NCBI GenBank assembly: GCA_002255575.1
Contig: NCAT01000001.1
Span: 124,001-188,000 of the forward strand
Length of the DNA: 64,000 nt
Source of the DNA: Acidocella sp. 20-57-95
Lineage (GTDB): Bacteria; Pseudomonadota; Alphaproteobacteria; Acetobacterales; Acetobacteraceae
Direction of reading: 5' to 3'
Positions within the stretch are counted from its first letter, which is position 1, and each line of letters begins with the position of its first letter. Below, piece after piece: positions 21,278 through 30,772 of this stretch. The notes under the pieces were generated by a model, which had not been told where the DNA came from, did not search any database, and was given only the letters and a program-made list of their open reading frames with translations. The position numbers and the translations under genes were made by a program.

Positions 21278-22597
21278 TCACTCAGCCGGTTCGTCTTCCT
21301 CTTCCAGACTGAATTGCTGGGCTTCCTCGTCATATTCATAAAGCTCGGCATAACGGCCCCAGGAAATAACCGTGCGCAATGTCTCCTCGGCATATTCGGG
21401 TGACATATGATCTTCCAGCTCATCGCGGAAGCGCACAGCGGAGGCGCGATGGTTCCAGCGCTCATCGATGACTTTCCGAATTTCCTTAACCAGCGGCACA
21501 TGGGTGAGGATGGTTTTGGCGAAAATCTCCTTACGCGCTTCCGTGTCAGCGTTCACGAAGGCCCGGCCAGCATCGGTAATATGCAAGTCGCCTTCTTCCA
21601 GCAACGCAAAACCGAGCATGTTGAGCGTTTCACCGAGTGGCAGCAACTCGTCCGCCTCATACTGCAAAGCCGCCGCCAGTGCCGGTAAGTCGGCGCGGCC
21701 GTGATAGGGTGGGCCTTCTAAAGTCTCCAGCAGACCAGCCATCAAGTTGGTGCCCACCGGATGCAGCGGCGTTGAGAATCCGGTGACAGGCACAGCGGTA
21801 GGTGCCACCGGTGCCTTGCGGCGGGTCATGATGCCGTAAATATCATCCACCATCTGCCGGAAGGCGGGGTCGTACCGGTTGCGCGGGTGCGGAAACGGCA
21901 CTTTCAATTCCTGCGCCACTCGCCCTGGGTTGGATGAGAACACCAAAATCCGGTCGCACATCAGCACCGCTTCTTCGATGTTATGCGTGACCAGCAAAAT
22001 CGATTTCACTGGCAGTTTTTTTTCCATCCAGAGATCGATCAGGTCGGTACGCAAAGTTTCAGCGGTCAGCACATCCAGCGCCGAAAATGGCTCATCCATC
22101 AGCAGCAGATCAGGGTGCACCACCAAAGCCCGCGCTAAGCCCACACGCTGGCGCATACCACCGGAAAGCTCCTTCGGGTACGCGGTATCGTAACCACCAA
22201 GGCCAATCAAATCGATCGCAGCCTCAGCACGCTCATCGCGTTCGGCTTTTTTAACGCCTTGTGCTTCCAGGCCAATTTCCACATTTTCCTGCACGGTCAA
22301 CCAGGGAAACAAAGCAAAGCTCTGGAATACCATCGCCACACCGGCGGCAGGGCCGGTTAGCGGTTTGCCGCGCCACATCACTTCACCGGCGGTCGGCTTC
22401 AACAACCCCGAGACAATGCGCAACAAGGTTGATTTCCCAGAGCCCGAACGGCCCAGCAGCCCCACGATTTCACCTGATTGCAAAGTCAGGTTCACATCAT
22501 CCAATACCACCAAATCCGCACTGGCATCCTTGTGGTAGGACTGGCGGCAATTGCGAACAGTGACCAGCGGGCCTTCATGGTTAACAACTTGATCCAT
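21278..22597 (-). CDS. ABC transporter ATPase (NitT/TauT type) with C-terminal AAA-associated domain
   Basis: Cytoplasmic ATPase of 439 residues. It has the Walker A motif GRSGSGKST (about 50-58), signature LSGGMRQRV, Walker B LLLMDEP and the switch histidine in LLVTHN. This nitrate/sulfonate-type domain ends near residue 260; about 150 further residues form the 'AAA-associated' domain found with duplicated anion-type permeases. The start is ATG 22597; the frame reaches 20 codons further 5' but runs into the permease stop. It lies 11 bases downstream of the permease gene. No substrate-binding protein is encoded nearby. Confidence 0.88.
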   Translation of the reverse strand: MDQVVNHEGPLVTVRNCRQSYHKDASADLVVLDDVNLTLQSGEIVGLLGRSGSGKSTLLRIVSGLLKPTAGEVMWRGKPLTGPAAGVAMVFQSFALFPWLTVQENVEIGLEAQGVKKAERDERAEAAIDLIGLGGYDTAYPKELSGGMRQRVGLARALVVHPDLLLMDEPFSALDVLTAETLRTDLIDLWMEKKLPVKSILLVTHNIEEAVLMCDRILVFSSNPGRVAQELKVPFPHPRNRYDPAFRQMVDDIYGIMTRRKAPVAPTAVPVTGFSTPLHPVGTNLMAGLLETLEGPPYHGRADLPALAAALQYEADELLPLGETLNMLGFALLEEGDLHITDAGRAFVNADTEARKEIFAKTILTHVPLVKEIRKVIDERWNHRASAVRFRDELEDHMSPEYAEETLRTVISWGRYAELYEYDEEAQQFSLEEEDEPAE

Positions 22598-22608
22598 TGT
22601 CTCTCTCC

Positions 22609-24339
22609 CTAACCCAGCGTGGTGCGGCGTGACGCATAGGCGTATAATGGCCGCCATAGAACCCGGTTAAACGTAATCACGAAGGCTGACATCACGGCAA
22701 CACCGAGAACAATGCGCGGCGTATCACCCGCTGATGTGGCTTGCGCGATATAGGCGCCCAACCCATGGGCATGTAAATTTGTGCTGCCCCAGCTTGCCAC
22801 TTCAGCCACGATAGAGGCGTTCCAGGCGCCGCCGCTGGCGGTAATCGCACCGGTGACGAAATAGGGCAGAATACCGGGGATCATCACGCTACGCCAACGT
22901 AACCAACCGCGAATGCGGAAATTTGCCACGGCTTCACGCATATCACCCGGAAACGCTGCAGCACCGGCAATAACATTAAACAGAATGTACCATTGCGTGC
23001 CGATCAGCATCAGCGGGGTTAGCCAAATATCCGGGCTGACATGAAAATACACAATCGCCACCACAAAGGGTGGGAACAGCAAGTTCGCCGGGAAGGCCGC
23101 AAGAAATTGCGCGATCGGCTGCGCTACCCGGGTAGCACCAGGGCGCAGCCCAATCCAAACCCCAATCGGCACCCAAACAACTGCCGCAATTGCCATCAGC
23201 ACAATCACGCGGATCATGGTGTAAACGCCCATCAGCACGGCGGTACCCAGATCGCTCCAATGCAAGGTCGTTGAGACGAAGCTGATAACCTGCCAGGCCG
23301 CATAAATCGCCAAGGCGGCAATCATGGCAAACCAGATTGCGTCAATCACCCGCGAGGGCTTGCGGCTTTCATCAACCTGCACATTTGACCCACCGCTCAG
23401 CCGCAGCCGGAACAACACACCGACCGCACTGCCAATTTTTTCAAAAACCGCCTGGAACAAACGTGTCTGACGGACCAGCTTGAGCATCCAGGGGTCCGGC
23501 GTTGATACGGCTGCCGTCGTCTCAAAACGAAATTTTCCGGACCACGCCACCAAAGGGCGGAATACTAACTGGTCGTATAGTAAAATCACGATCAACATTG
23601 CGAGGATCGCGTAGAAAATCGCTAACAGATTTTTTTCGCCCAAAGCCATCGCCACATAGGAGCCTATGCCGGGCAGTGTGAAAGTGGTGTTGCCCACTGT
23701 AATCGCCTCAGATGCCACCACAAAAAACCAACCACCAGACATTGAAAGCATGGTGTTCCACACCAAGCCAGGCATGGCGAAGGGCACGTCCAGCCGCCAG
23801 AATTTCTGCCAGGGCGAGAGCCGGAATGCCCGCGCCGCTTCCTGTAAATCATTCGGCAGCGTGGTTAGGGATTGATAGAAGCTGAACGCCATATTCCAGG
23901 CTTGGCTGGTAAAAATGGCAAATACGCAGGCGAGTTCGGCACCAACCACGCGGCCAGGAAACAGGTTTAAAAAGAACACAACGGTGAACGACAAAAACCC
24001 CAGAATTGGCACTGACTGCAAAATATCCAAAATCGGAATCAGAATCAGCCCAGCCCGGCGGCTTTTGGCAGCCAACGTGGCAAACGTGAAGGTAAACACT
24101 AACGAGCAGAAAAGTGCTGCGAACATCCGCGCCGTGGTCCGCAGCGCATAGCCGGGCAGATAAGACGGGTCGAGATGAATGGCGGTGGCTTCGCCGGCTG
24201 CCAGCGGCGTGAATAACGTGCTGCGGCCAACATCCACCAGACCAATCAGCAGTCCCATCACCAGCAGCATGGCCACCCCATCCCAGCGGTTGGGCATACG
24301 GCGGCCAGAGGTGAGAACGGACGGGGCAAAATTGGTCAT
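22609..24339 (-). CDS. ABC transporter duplicated permease, anion/NitT-TauT type
   Basis: Inner-membrane protein of 576 residues made of two BPD_transp_1-type halves in one chain, each about 250 residues with 5 to 6 helices. The cytoplasmic-loop (EAA) motifs are visible as LQEAARAFRLSPWQKFWRLD in the first half and MREAVANFRIRGWLRWRSVM in the second. This fits the group described as an anion transport system with a duplicated permease component. The substrate is unknown. ATG 24339 is preferred over TTG 24354. It is the first gene of a two-gene operon with the ATPase. Confidence 0.87.
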   Translation of the reverse strand: MTNFAPSVLTSGRRMPNRWDGVAMLLVMGLLIGLVDVGRSTLFTPLAAGEATAIHLDPSYLPGYALRTTARMFAALFCSLVFTFTFATLAAKSRRAGLILIPILDILQSVPILGFLSFTVVFFLNLFPGRVVGAELACVFAIFTSQAWNMAFSFYQSLTTLPNDLQEAARAFRLSPWQKFWRLDVPFAMPGLVWNTMLSMSGGWFFVVASEAITVGNTTFTLPGIGSYVAMALGEKNLLAIFYAILAMLIVILLYDQLVFRPLVAWSGKFRFETTAAVSTPDPWMLKLVRQTRLFQAVFEKIGSAVGVLFRLRLSGGSNVQVDESRKPSRVIDAIWFAMIAALAIYAAWQVISFVSTTLHWSDLGTAVLMGVYTMIRVIVLMAIAAVVWVPIGVWIGLRPGATRVAQPIAQFLAAFPANLLFPPFVVAIVYFHVSPDIWLTPLMLIGTQWYILFNVIAGAAAFPGDMREAVANFRIRGWLRWRSVMIPGILPYFVTGAITASGGAWNASIVAEVASWGSTNLHAHGLGAYIAQATSAGDTPRIVLGVAVMSAFVITFNRVLWRPLYAYASRRTTLG

Positions 24340-24433
24340 ATTTCCGCCTGACAAAACAAGGAGTCTCAGCCCGCCTTAGACTGCAAGGCTGGCCATGTCA
24401 CCCCCTGAAAATATTGCGTTTATATGACGACGC

Positions 24434-24883
24434 TTAGCGCCCTGTGCTGCCAAATCCGCCGTCGCCGCGGGCTGTCTCATCAAGGCTTTCCACCTCCTGC
24501 CAGACCGCCCGCACCACCGGCGCCAACACCGCCTGGGCGATGCGCATACCGCGCGTAACAAGAAAATGCTCCTCGCTGGCATTCAGCATAATCACCCCAA
24601 TTTCGCCGCGATAATCCTCATCAATCGTGCCGGGCGTGTTGGGCAAAGTGATGCCGGATTTCAACGCTAACCCCGAACGCGGACGAATTTGCAACTCAAA
24701 CCCTGCTGGCAGGGCAATCGCGATACCGGTTGGGATCAATACCCGGCCAAGCGGGGGAATATTCACCGGCTTTTCAATGGCGGCCAGCAAATCCATTCCG
24801 GCGGCGCCAGGGGTCGCATAGGCAGGTAATTCCAACCCGGCGCTATGTGGCAGGCGGCGAATACGCACCTCGATATTTGTCAT
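24434..24883 (-). CDS. dut: dUTP diphosphatase
   Basis: Trimeric enzyme that hydrolyses dUTP to dUMP, keeping uracil out of DNA and feeding thymidylate synthesis. At 149 residues it has all five motifs: [34 protein letters not shown] and the C-terminal [10 protein letters not shown]. It overlaps the coaBC stop by 4 bases (ATGA). The dut-coaBC pairing is common in proteobacteria. Functionally it complements the uracil glycosylase at 13.4-14.2 kb. Confidence 0.97.
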   Translation of the reverse strand: MTNIEVRIRRLPHSAGLELPAYATPGAAGMDLLAAIEKPVNIPPLGRVLIPTGIAIALPAGFELQIRPRSGLALKSGITLPNTPGTIDEDYRGEIGVIMLNASEEHFLVTRGMRIAQAVLAPVVRAVWQEVESLDETARGDGGFGSTGR

Positions 24884-26076
24884 GAAACCTCTTGGGCGAT
24901 CAGGGCGGCGAGTTTAATGGCAACGTCCTGCTTTCCCATCAGCGGCCAGACATCGGCGCCGGCTTCAGTAATCAGGGTAATTTCGTTCATATCACCACCC
25001 ATAATGCCGGTGCCACCGACATTATTGGCAACAATCCAATCGCAATTCTTGCGCGCCCGCTTGGCGGCGGCATGGGTGAAAAGATGCTCGGTTTCAGCGG
25101 CAAACCCCACCACCAGCCTGGGGCGCTGCGGGCCGGGTGCGGCGAGCATATGCAAAATATCAGGGTTTTCCGTGAGGGTCAGGGCGGGCGGTGCGTCACC
25201 GGTTTTCTTGATCTTTTGGTCAGCCTGCATCGCCACCCGCCAATCCGCGACAGCGGCGGCACAAATAGCAGCATCAGCCGGCAAGGCGGCCTTCACGGCA
25301 TTCAGCATCTCAATGGCGGTTTCAACATGAACCGTTTTTACACCAAACGGGTCAGAAAGCGTCACCGGCCCGCTCACCAACGTCACCCGCGCGCCTAAAC
25401 CCGCCAACGCGGCCGCAATGGCATGGCCCTGCTTGCCCGATGAGCGGTTGCCCAAATAACGCACCGGGTCGATTGGCTCATGGGTTGGCCCGCTTGTTAC
25501 AATCACATGCTTGCCAGCCAGCGGGCCACCTGCCCCCAAAGCCCGCGCGATTGCGCCCAATATCACCGGCGGTTCGGCCAGACGCCCAGGCCCGTACTCG
25601 CCGCACGCCATCGGCCCTTCATCGGGCGGCACAATCACCACGCCGCGCTTGGCCAGCGTTTCCAAATTGGCTTGCGTGGCGGCATGCTGCCACATCCGCA
25701 CGTTCATCGCAGGGGCTGCCAAAACCGGCTTGTCGGTGGCCAGTAGCAACGTGGTGGCCAGATCATCCGCCAGCCCCGCCGCCATTTTTGCCAGAATATC
25801 AGCACTCGCCGGGGCCACCACCACCAAATCCGCCGCCCGGGATAATTCAATATGCCCCATCTCGCTTTCATCGGTCAGTGAAAACAAATCCGTGTAAACT
25901 TTCTCGCCTGAGAGCGCTTGCAAGGACAGTGGCGTCACGAACTGTGCCCCCGCTTTGGTCAGCACACAGCGCACGCCACAGCCAGCCTTGGTCAGCAGCC
26001 GGATCAATTCCAGCGCCTTATAGGCAGCAATGCCGCCTGAGACGATCAACAGAACCCGTTTGCCCGCCAGGGTCAC
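24880..26076 (-). CDS. coaBC: Bifunctional phosphopantothenoylcysteine decarboxylase / phosphopantothenate-cysteine ligase
   Basis: Two consecutive coenzyme A steps in one cytoplasmic protein of 398 residues. The N-terminal FMN-dependent CoaC half starts [13 protein letters not shown] (about 8-20) and carries GHIELSR (catalytic His), PAMNVRMW and GPMACGEYG (catalytic Cys). The C-terminal CoaB half begins near residue 185 with [22 protein letters not shown] and contains AAVADWR and KIKK. It overlaps ubiE and dut by 4 bases each, forming a tight operon. With coaX at 55 kb, two parts of the CoA pathway are in the window. Confidence 0.97.
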   Translation of the reverse strand: MTLAGKRVLLIVSGGIAAYKALELIRLLTKAGCGVRCVLTKAGAQFVTPLSLQALSGEKVYTDLFSLTDESEMGHIELSRAADLVVVAPASADILAKMAAGLADDLATTLLLATDKPVLAAPAMNVRMWQHAATQANLETLAKRGVVIVPPDEGPMACGEYGPGRLAEPPVILGAIARALGAGGPLAGKHVIVTSGPTHEPIDPVRYLGNRSSGKQGHAIAAALAGLGARVTLVSGPVTLSDPFGVKTVHVETAIEMLNAVKAALPADAAICAAAVADWRVAMQADQKIKKTGDAPPALTLTENPDILHMLAAPGPQRPRLVVGFAAETEHLFTHAAAKRARKNCDWIVANNVGGTGIMGGDMNEITLITEAGADVWPLMGKQDVAIKLAALIAQEVS

Positions 26077-26825
26077 AGCCGCCAGCCCTGATGAATCGCC
26101 GCAATACCGCCTGAGAGATTGCGCACGCTCACACGTTCCAACCCGGCGGTTTCCATCATGCCTTTCAATGTCTCCTGGTCCGGAAACATGCGGATGCTTT
26201 CGGCCAGATACTGGTAACTCGCCTCATCCTTGGCCACCACCCGGCCAATGGCGGGCATCGCTTTGAAGGACCACGCATCATAAATTTTCTCGAACGCCGC
26301 CACCTGCAATTTCGAAAATTCCAGGCATAGGAATTTGCCGCCCGGCTTTAGCACACGCCGCGCTTCGGCCAGCACACGGTCCTTGTTGGTGCAGTTGCGC
26401 AGACCAAACGCCATGGAAACCCTGTTCACCGAACGGTCCGGCAATGGCAGCGCCTCAGCATCGGTGACCAAAAATTCCAAATCACCGATGAACCCGCCAG
26501 TGGTGGCGCGGTCGCGCCCGACGCTCAGCATCGCCGCGTTAATGTCTGACAATATCGCAGGCCCACCGCCCTTTTTCAGCCAACCAAAGCTGATATCCCC
26601 GGTGCCACCCGCAAGGTCCAACAAAGTCCGGTTTGGGCGGGGGTCTAACGCTTCAATAAAATCGCGCTTCCATAGGCGGTGCACGCCCAAGGACATCAGA
26701 TCGTTCATGATGTCATACTTGCTGGCGACGGAATCAAACACGTCGCGGACCAGCTTGCGCTTGTCATCCCGTTGCACGGTCTGGAAGCCAAAATCCACTG
26801 AATCGGGGGGGCTATCTTCGTTCAT
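26073..26825 (-). CDS. ubiE: Demethylmenaquinone / 2-methoxy-6-polyprenyl-1,4-benzoquinol methyltransferase
   Basis: SAM-dependent C-methyltransferase of quinone synthesis, 250 residues. The signature VFDSVASKYDIMNDLMSLG (about 29-47) is specific for UbiE/MenG. The SAM site is LDLAGGTGDISF, followed by SMAFGLRNC and RVLKPGGKFLCLEFS. In this lineage ubiquinone is the expected product, consistent with complex I and ETF-QO nearby. It is first in the ubiE-coaBC-dut operon and divergent from mutM, only 27 bases apart. Confidence 0.96.
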   Translation of the reverse strand: MNEDSPPDSVDFGFQTVQRDDKRKLVRDVFDSVASKYDIMNDLMSLGVHRLWKRDFIEALDPRPNRTLLDLAGGTGDISFGWLKKGGGPAILSDINAAMLSVGRDRATTGGFIGDLEFLVTDAEALPLPDRSVNRVSMAFGLRNCTNKDRVLAEARRVLKPGGKFLCLEFSKLQVAAFEKIYDAWSFKAMPAIGRVVAKDEASYQYLAESIRMFPDQETLKGMMETAGLERVSVRNLSGGIAAIHQGWRL

Positions 26826-26852
26826 GAACTGATTATAGCCTGACTTCTGAAA

Positions 26853-27680
26853 ATGCCGGAACTCCCCGAAGTCGAAACTGTAATGCGCGGCCTGGATGGC
26901 CGCTTAACTGGCCGCACCATCGCGCGAGCGGTGCTGCACCGGCCAGATTTACGCTGGCCGATTCCGCCCGCATTCGCCGCCACCCTCACCGGGGCCAAAG
27001 TTCTGGGCTTCCGCCGCCGGGGCAAATATATTTTCATGCGGCTCTCGGGCGGCATGTCAGCGCTCATCCATCTCGGCATGTCTGGCCGCATGATCATCGA
27101 TGCTCCCTTTGCCCTGCATGAACATCTTACCATCGAGACCAATGATGGCGGGCGGATTGGCTTTGTGGACCCGCGGCGGTTTGGCGCACTGGATTTAGTT
27201 GCCACAGATACCGAGGACACCCACCGGCTGGTCGCGGGGCTTGGCCCCGAACCGTTGGGCAATGAATTCAACGCGCCGATGCTGCTGGCAGCACTCGCAG
27301 GCCGCGCCAGCCCAATCAAAGTGGCTCTGCTGGACCAAAGCCTGGTGGCGGGTATTGGGAATATTTATGCAAGCGAGGCGCTTTTCCGCTCCGGTATTAG
27401 CCCTAAGCGGCAGGCGGGTAATCTGGGCGCGAAGCGGGTGGACCGGCTGGTGCCTGCCATTAAAGCCACCCTCACTGAAGCGATCGCCGCCGGCGGCTCC
27501 TCGTTGCGCGATTATGTGCAGCCGAGTGGCGAGCTTGGTTACTTCCAACATGCCTGGAGGGTTTACGGGCGTGAACGTGAGGCGTGCGAACATTGCCCCG
27601 GCCCGCCTGCCTGCCATGGCATTCGCAAAATCGTGCAAACCGGCCGTGCCTCGTTCTATTGCCCCAAGACCCAAGGCTGA
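26853..27680 (+). CDS. mutM: Formamidopyrimidine-DNA glycosylase
   Basis: Excises 8-oxoguanine and other oxidised purines and nicks the abasic site. It has 275 residues. The mature N-terminus PELPEVETV gives the catalytic Pro2 and Glu3; Lys about 57 (RRRGKYI) and the H2TH region with [19 protein letters not shown] follow. The C-terminal zinc finger is unusual: CEHC is present, but the final pair reads YCPKTQ instead of YCPxCQ, and an extra CH dipeptide occurs within a longer loop. Zinc binding may be altered. Divergent from ubiE, and 34 bases before the enoyl-CoA hydratase gene. Confidence 0.93.
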   Translation: MPELPEVETVMRGLDGRLTGRTIARAVLHRPDLRWPIPPAFAATLTGAKVLGFRRRGKYIFMRLSGGMSALIHLGMSGRMIIDAPFALHEHLTIETNDGGRIGFVDPRRFGALDLVATDTEDTHRLVAGLGPEPLGNEFNAPMLLAALAGRASPIKVALLDQSLVAGIGNIYASEALFRSGISPKRQAGNLGAKRVDRLVPAIKATLTEAIAAGGSSLRDYVQPSGELGYFQHAWRVYGREREACEHCPGPPACHGIRKIVQTGRASFYCPKTQG

Positions 27681-27714
27681 CTACGGTCCGCCACAATCAA
27701 ACGGAGTGAAAACA

Positions 27715-28488
27715 ATGTCATATGAAATGATCCTGGTGGAAACCCATGGCCGCGTTGGCCTGATCAAGCTCAACCGCCCCGCCGCCTTGAACGCGCTTTG
27801 CGACCAGCTGATGAGCGAGCTCGCCACCCAATTAAAAGCCTTCGATTCTGACCCTGCCATTGGCGCGATTGTGCTGACCGGTTCAGAAAAAGCCTTCGCC
27901 GCCGGTGCCGATATTAAGGAAATGCAGCCGCGCAGCTACCCCGGCACAGTGCTCGAAGACTTCATCTCTCCCTGGGAAGCCGTGACCCACACGCGCAAGC
28001 CCGTCATCGCCGCGGTGGCCGGGTTTGCGCTTGGTGGCGGCTGTGAACTTGCGATGATGTGCGACATCATGATCGCCGCCGACACCGCCAAATTCGGCCA
28101 GCCAGAAATTAACCTTGGCGTCATCCCCGGCGCTGGCGGCTCGCAGCGCCTTACCCGCGCCGTTGGCAAGGCCAAAGCAATGGACATGATTTTAACCGCC
28201 CGCATGATGGATGCCGCCGAAGCTGAGCGTGCCTCCCTTGTCAGCCGCATAGTCCCAGCAGCGGATTTAATCACCGAGGCTTTGAAAATCGCCGAAAAAA
28301 TCGCCAACCTCTCCCCAGTCGCGGTCGCCTTGGCAAAGAAGGCCGTGAACGCAGCGTTTGAAACAACTCTGGCGCAAGGGGTACAATATGAACGCGCCAC
28401 CTTCCTGGGGCTGTTCGGCACGCTGGATCAAAAAGAAGGCATGGCGGCGTTCATCGAAAAGCGCAAACCGGTATTCAGCCAGGGCTAA
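27715..28488 (+). CDS. Enoyl-CoA hydratase
   Basis: Crotonase-family enzyme of 257 residues hydrating 2-enoyl-CoA in fatty-acid or short-chain acyl-CoA oxidation. The oxyanion-hole stretch is [10 protein letters not shown] (about 61-70) and GGGCELAM; the catalytic pair Glu111 and Glu131 ([13 protein letters not shown]) is intact, as expected for a true short-chain hydratase. ATG 27715 has GGAG about 9 bases upstream; the frame is open further 5' but only as a shadow of mutM. Electrons from acyl-CoA oxidation would reach quinone through the ETF-QO encoded at 14.3 kb. Confidence 0.95.
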   Translation: MSYEMILVETHGRVGLIKLNRPAALNALCDQLMSELATQLKAFDSDPAIGAIVLTGSEKAFAAGADIKEMQPRSYPGTVLEDFISPWEAVTHTRKPVIAAVAGFALGGGCELAMMCDIMIAADTAKFGQPEINLGVIPGAGGSQRLTRAVGKAKAMDMILTARMMDAAEAERASLVSRIVPAADLITEALKIAEKIANLSPVAVALAKKAVNAAFETTLAQGVQYERATFLGLFGTLDQKEGMAAFIEKRKPVFSQG

Positions 28489-28522
28489 GACCCCCCTCGC
28501 TTTTCCCGCCACTTACCCTCCT

Positions 28523-28589
28523 CGTCATTCCCGCGCAGGCGGGAAGCTTCTGATTCTGCTGAAAGAACCGCGCCGCCATGGCGGCGCGG
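28523..28589. repeat. REP-like arm plus a perfect 22-base palindrome
   Basis: CGTCATTCCCGCGCAGGCGG begins a 29-base arm (28523-28551) nearly identical to the left arm of the 3013-3088 element. It is followed at 28568-28589 by a perfect palindrome, CCGCGCCGCCA and its complement. The pair lies between the convergent enoyl-CoA hydratase and xthA genes, where a two-way transcript end is expected. The usual second arm is missing and the palindrome stands in its place. Confidence 0.7.
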
Positions 28590-28596
28590 AAACCCT

Positions 28597-29403
28597 TTAA
28601 ACCTTTAACGTCACACTTACCGGCACATGGTCTGAAGGCTGTGGCCAATCGCGGGCGTCCGTCAGCACCTGGTGGCTGACCAGCCCGCCGGCTAGGTCAT
28701 TTGATACCCACACATGGTCCAACCGCCGCCCGCGGTTGGACGCCCGCCAATCCTTATTGCGGTAAGACCACCAAGTATAAAGCTTCTCATCAGCTGGAAC
28801 AAAATGCCGCAGCGCATCGGTAAAGCCTTCCGCCATCCAGGCATTCAGCCCTGTTGTTTCCACCGGTGTGTGGCTGACAATATCTAAAAGCTGCTTATGG
28901 CTCCAAACATCGTTCTCTAAGGGCGCAATATTCAAATCCCCCACCAGAACCGCCCGGTGCGGCGGGAATTTGGCAAAATGCGCGCGCGTTTCGCTGATAA
29001 AATCCAGCTTATGGCCAAATTTCTCGTTCACCGCGCGGTCTGGAATATCGCCCCCCGCCGGTACGTAAAAATCATGCAAGATAATCGGCGCAGCACCGGT
29101 TTGGATTTGCGCGGCGATGTGCCTGCAATCAACCTTATCACACCAATCAGGCGTGCCCGGCAGCAATGTCAGTGGCAATTTGGAAAATATTGCAACCCCA
29201 TTATAACTTTTCATGCCACGCTTAAGCACATGCGGAAAACCGAGGCTGACACCAAGAGTTTCCGGAAACGCATCATCCGGTACCTTGGTTTCCTGCAAAC
29301 AGATAACATCCGGGCGCAAATCATTGACCAGCCGCTCCAGCAAGCCTTGCCGTAGCCGCAGTGAGTTAATGTTCCAGGTCGCGATGGTTAGGTTTTTTGT
29401 CAT
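28597..29403 (-). CDS. xthA: Exodeoxyribonuclease III / AP endonuclease
   Basis: Metal-dependent AP endonuclease and 3'-5' exonuclease, 268 residues, acting after glycosylases such as MutM and Udg. Motifs in order: ATWNINSLR (7-15), LQETK (metal-binding Glu about 37), the GDLNIAP active-site stretch, and the terminal SDHVPV with the catalytic His. ATG 29403 is preferred over a GTG 15 bases upstream; no clear ribosome site precedes either. It is convergent with the enoyl-CoA hydratase gene and lies 30 bases after lolA. Confidence 0.95.
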   Translation of the reverse strand: MTKNLTIATWNINSLRLRQGLLERLVNDLRPDVICLQETKVPDDAFPETLGVSLGFPHVLKRGMKSYNGVAIFSKLPLTLLPGTPDWCDKVDCRHIAAQIQTGAAPIILHDFYVPAGGDIPDRAVNEKFGHKLDFISETRAHFAKFPPHRAVLVGDLNIAPLENDVWSHKQLLDIVSHTPVETTGLNAWMAEGFTDALRHFVPADEKLYTWWSYRNKDWRASNRGRRLDHVWVSNDLAGGLVSHQVLTDARDWPQPSDHVPVSVTLKV

Positions 29404-29433
29404 ACCGTGTTTGACCACGGCACCAGCAGGCGA

Positions 29434-30060
29434 TCAACCGCCGCCGGTCGTCGGTGATTGCCCGATATAGGTGAACAATGAATCCGGAAACGGCCCACCT
29501 GGCGCGATATCATAAAGGCTCACGCGGGTCTGGCGCTGTTGCGCATCCATCACCACCCATTGCCGTAATTCCAGCGGGTTGGTGCCGAATACCAGCGTTA
29601 GGCTGCCTTCCTGCGCTTTGCCGGTGCGGATCAGCGTGATGTGAACCTCACCCGGATCGCGCTCAATATTCGTGACAGTTACATCACCCGACAGCACAAC
29701 CTTATTGGCCAGCAGAATGCCAAGCGGTGTAGAGCCCAAGGGAATATTGGTCGTCTGGGCAAGCTCAGGGTCATGATAAACCAGCAACCCAAAACCAGCG
29801 ACCAGTAATTCCGGGTCAGGCGGGTCATATTCAAACCGCATTTTTCCCGGCCGTTGCAACCAGGCTTTGCCGGTGCGGGTGGAACCATCAGCTGCCACTT
29901 GCAGAAAATTCGCGGTCAACGCAGTCAGCCCATTCAGGTATGTTTGCACCTGCGCAATAAGCTGCTGGTCCGCAGCGCTGAGTGCAGCACCCCATGAAAA
30001 TTTAGCCGGCGCAACCAAGGCTGCGCCGGCCACGAAGCCAAGCATCAAACGACGCTGCAT
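29434..30060 (-). CDS. lolA: LolA-type outer-membrane lipoprotein carrier
   Basis: Periplasmic chaperone that takes lipoproteins from the Lol ABC transporter to the outer membrane; 208 residues. A signal peptide (about 1-24, ending SWGA) precedes the fold. Family hallmarks are LTANFLQVAADGSTRTGKAW followed by LQRPGKMRFEYDPP and the central YHDPELAQTT. The C-terminus is short and Gly-rich (TTGGG). AGGAT precedes the ATG. It works with the lolC and lolD products encoded at 48.7-50.6 kb. The upstream MarR gene is 11 bases away. Confidence 0.9.
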   Translation of the reverse strand: MQRRLMLGFVAGAALVAPAKFSWGAALSAADQQLIAQVQTYLNGLTALTANFLQVAADGSTRTGKAWLQRPGKMRFEYDPPDPELLVAGFGLLVYHDPELAQTTNIPLGSTPLGILLANKVVLSGDVTVTNIERDPGEVHITLIRTGKAQEGSLTLVFGTNPLELRQWVVMDAQQRQTRVSLYDIAPGGPFPDSLFTYIGQSPTTGGG

Positions 30061-30071
30061 AATCCTACAGC

Positions 30072-30452
30072 TTAGGCAGCAGCCGAACGGCGGCTGGCGG
30101 CTTCAGTTTTATTTGCAGCCAACGCTTCATTCATAATATGGCGGGTTTCCCGCAGGAACGCCGCACCTTTGACAGTACGCTGCACCAACACGCTGCGGCG
30201 GTCAGACGGGTCAACCTTGCGACGGACAAAATCAAGCTCGGTCAACCGGTCCAAAGCGCGCGTGATCGCAGGCTTCGAGACGTTCAGATCCTGTGCCAAA
30301 CCGCGCACCGTATGACCGCCTTCATTGAGATAGCAGGTCATAAACACGCCGAGTTGGCGGGCCGACAAATCAACACCGTCGCGACGAACAAGGGCTACAA
30401 TTGTATCCCGTAGAATGCCGACCAGCTGGTCGGACGAAAGCTGTGCTGCCAT
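30072..30452 (-). CDS. MarR-family transcriptional regulator
   Basis: Winged-helix DNA-binding repressor or activator of 126 residues. The recognition helix is in LAQDLNVSKPAITRALDRL and the wing is VRRKVDPSDRRSVLV, both typical of MarR. ATG 30452 is chosen because AAAGGA lies 9 bases upstream; 14 further in-frame codons precede it. An 18-base perfect palindrome about 110 bases upstream is a possible operator. The gene leads into lolA, so lipoprotein sorting could be under its control, though this is inference. Ligand unknown. Confidence 0.87.
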   Translation of the reverse strand: MAAQLSSDQLVGILRDTIVALVRRDGVDLSARQLGVFMTCYLNEGGHTVRGLAQDLNVSKPAITRALDRLTELDFVRRKVDPSDRRSVLVQRTVKGAAFLRETRHIMNEALAANKTEAASRRSAAA

Positions 30453-30772
30453 TTTATTTTCCTTTCTGGCGTCGGCAATTTCCTCAGAAACCACCGCTTA
30501 AAAAACTTTATCCGCATCAAGGCGAAACACGCCGCCTTTGGTAATTTACCGCCACCGCATTCAAATCAAAATCGATTTTGATCAGCCAGCTGGACGATTC
30601 ACCAAAATGATCTATGATTTAATTGTGATTTCGACAAGCCATCTAAACATGAAAACATTGCAACTTCATGTAATTTATTTCGATATTACCCCGTAATAGT
30701 CAACACGATGGCGTGAGCGTCGTTAGCGCGTTACCCTCACACTGCGTCTGATTCATCGAAGCTTTCGTCGAA
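30453..30772. promoter_or_regulatory. 320-base AT-rich leader of the MarR gene with an 18-base palindrome
   Basis: This non-coding stretch separates the aminopeptidase stop from the MarR gene on the minus strand. It is clearly more AT-rich than its neighbours. ATCAAAATCGATTTTGAT at 30565-30582 is a perfect palindrome of the size bound by MarR dimers. Nearby are further AT-rich near-repeats such as TGATTTAATTGTGATTT (about 30615). No open frame, tRNA or clear terminator was seen. Confidence 0.5.

Noticed and set aside
30453..30772. Hidden RNA gene in the AT-rich leader of the MarR gene
   Set aside because: No cloverleaf, no strong stem apart from the palindrome and no terminator was found.
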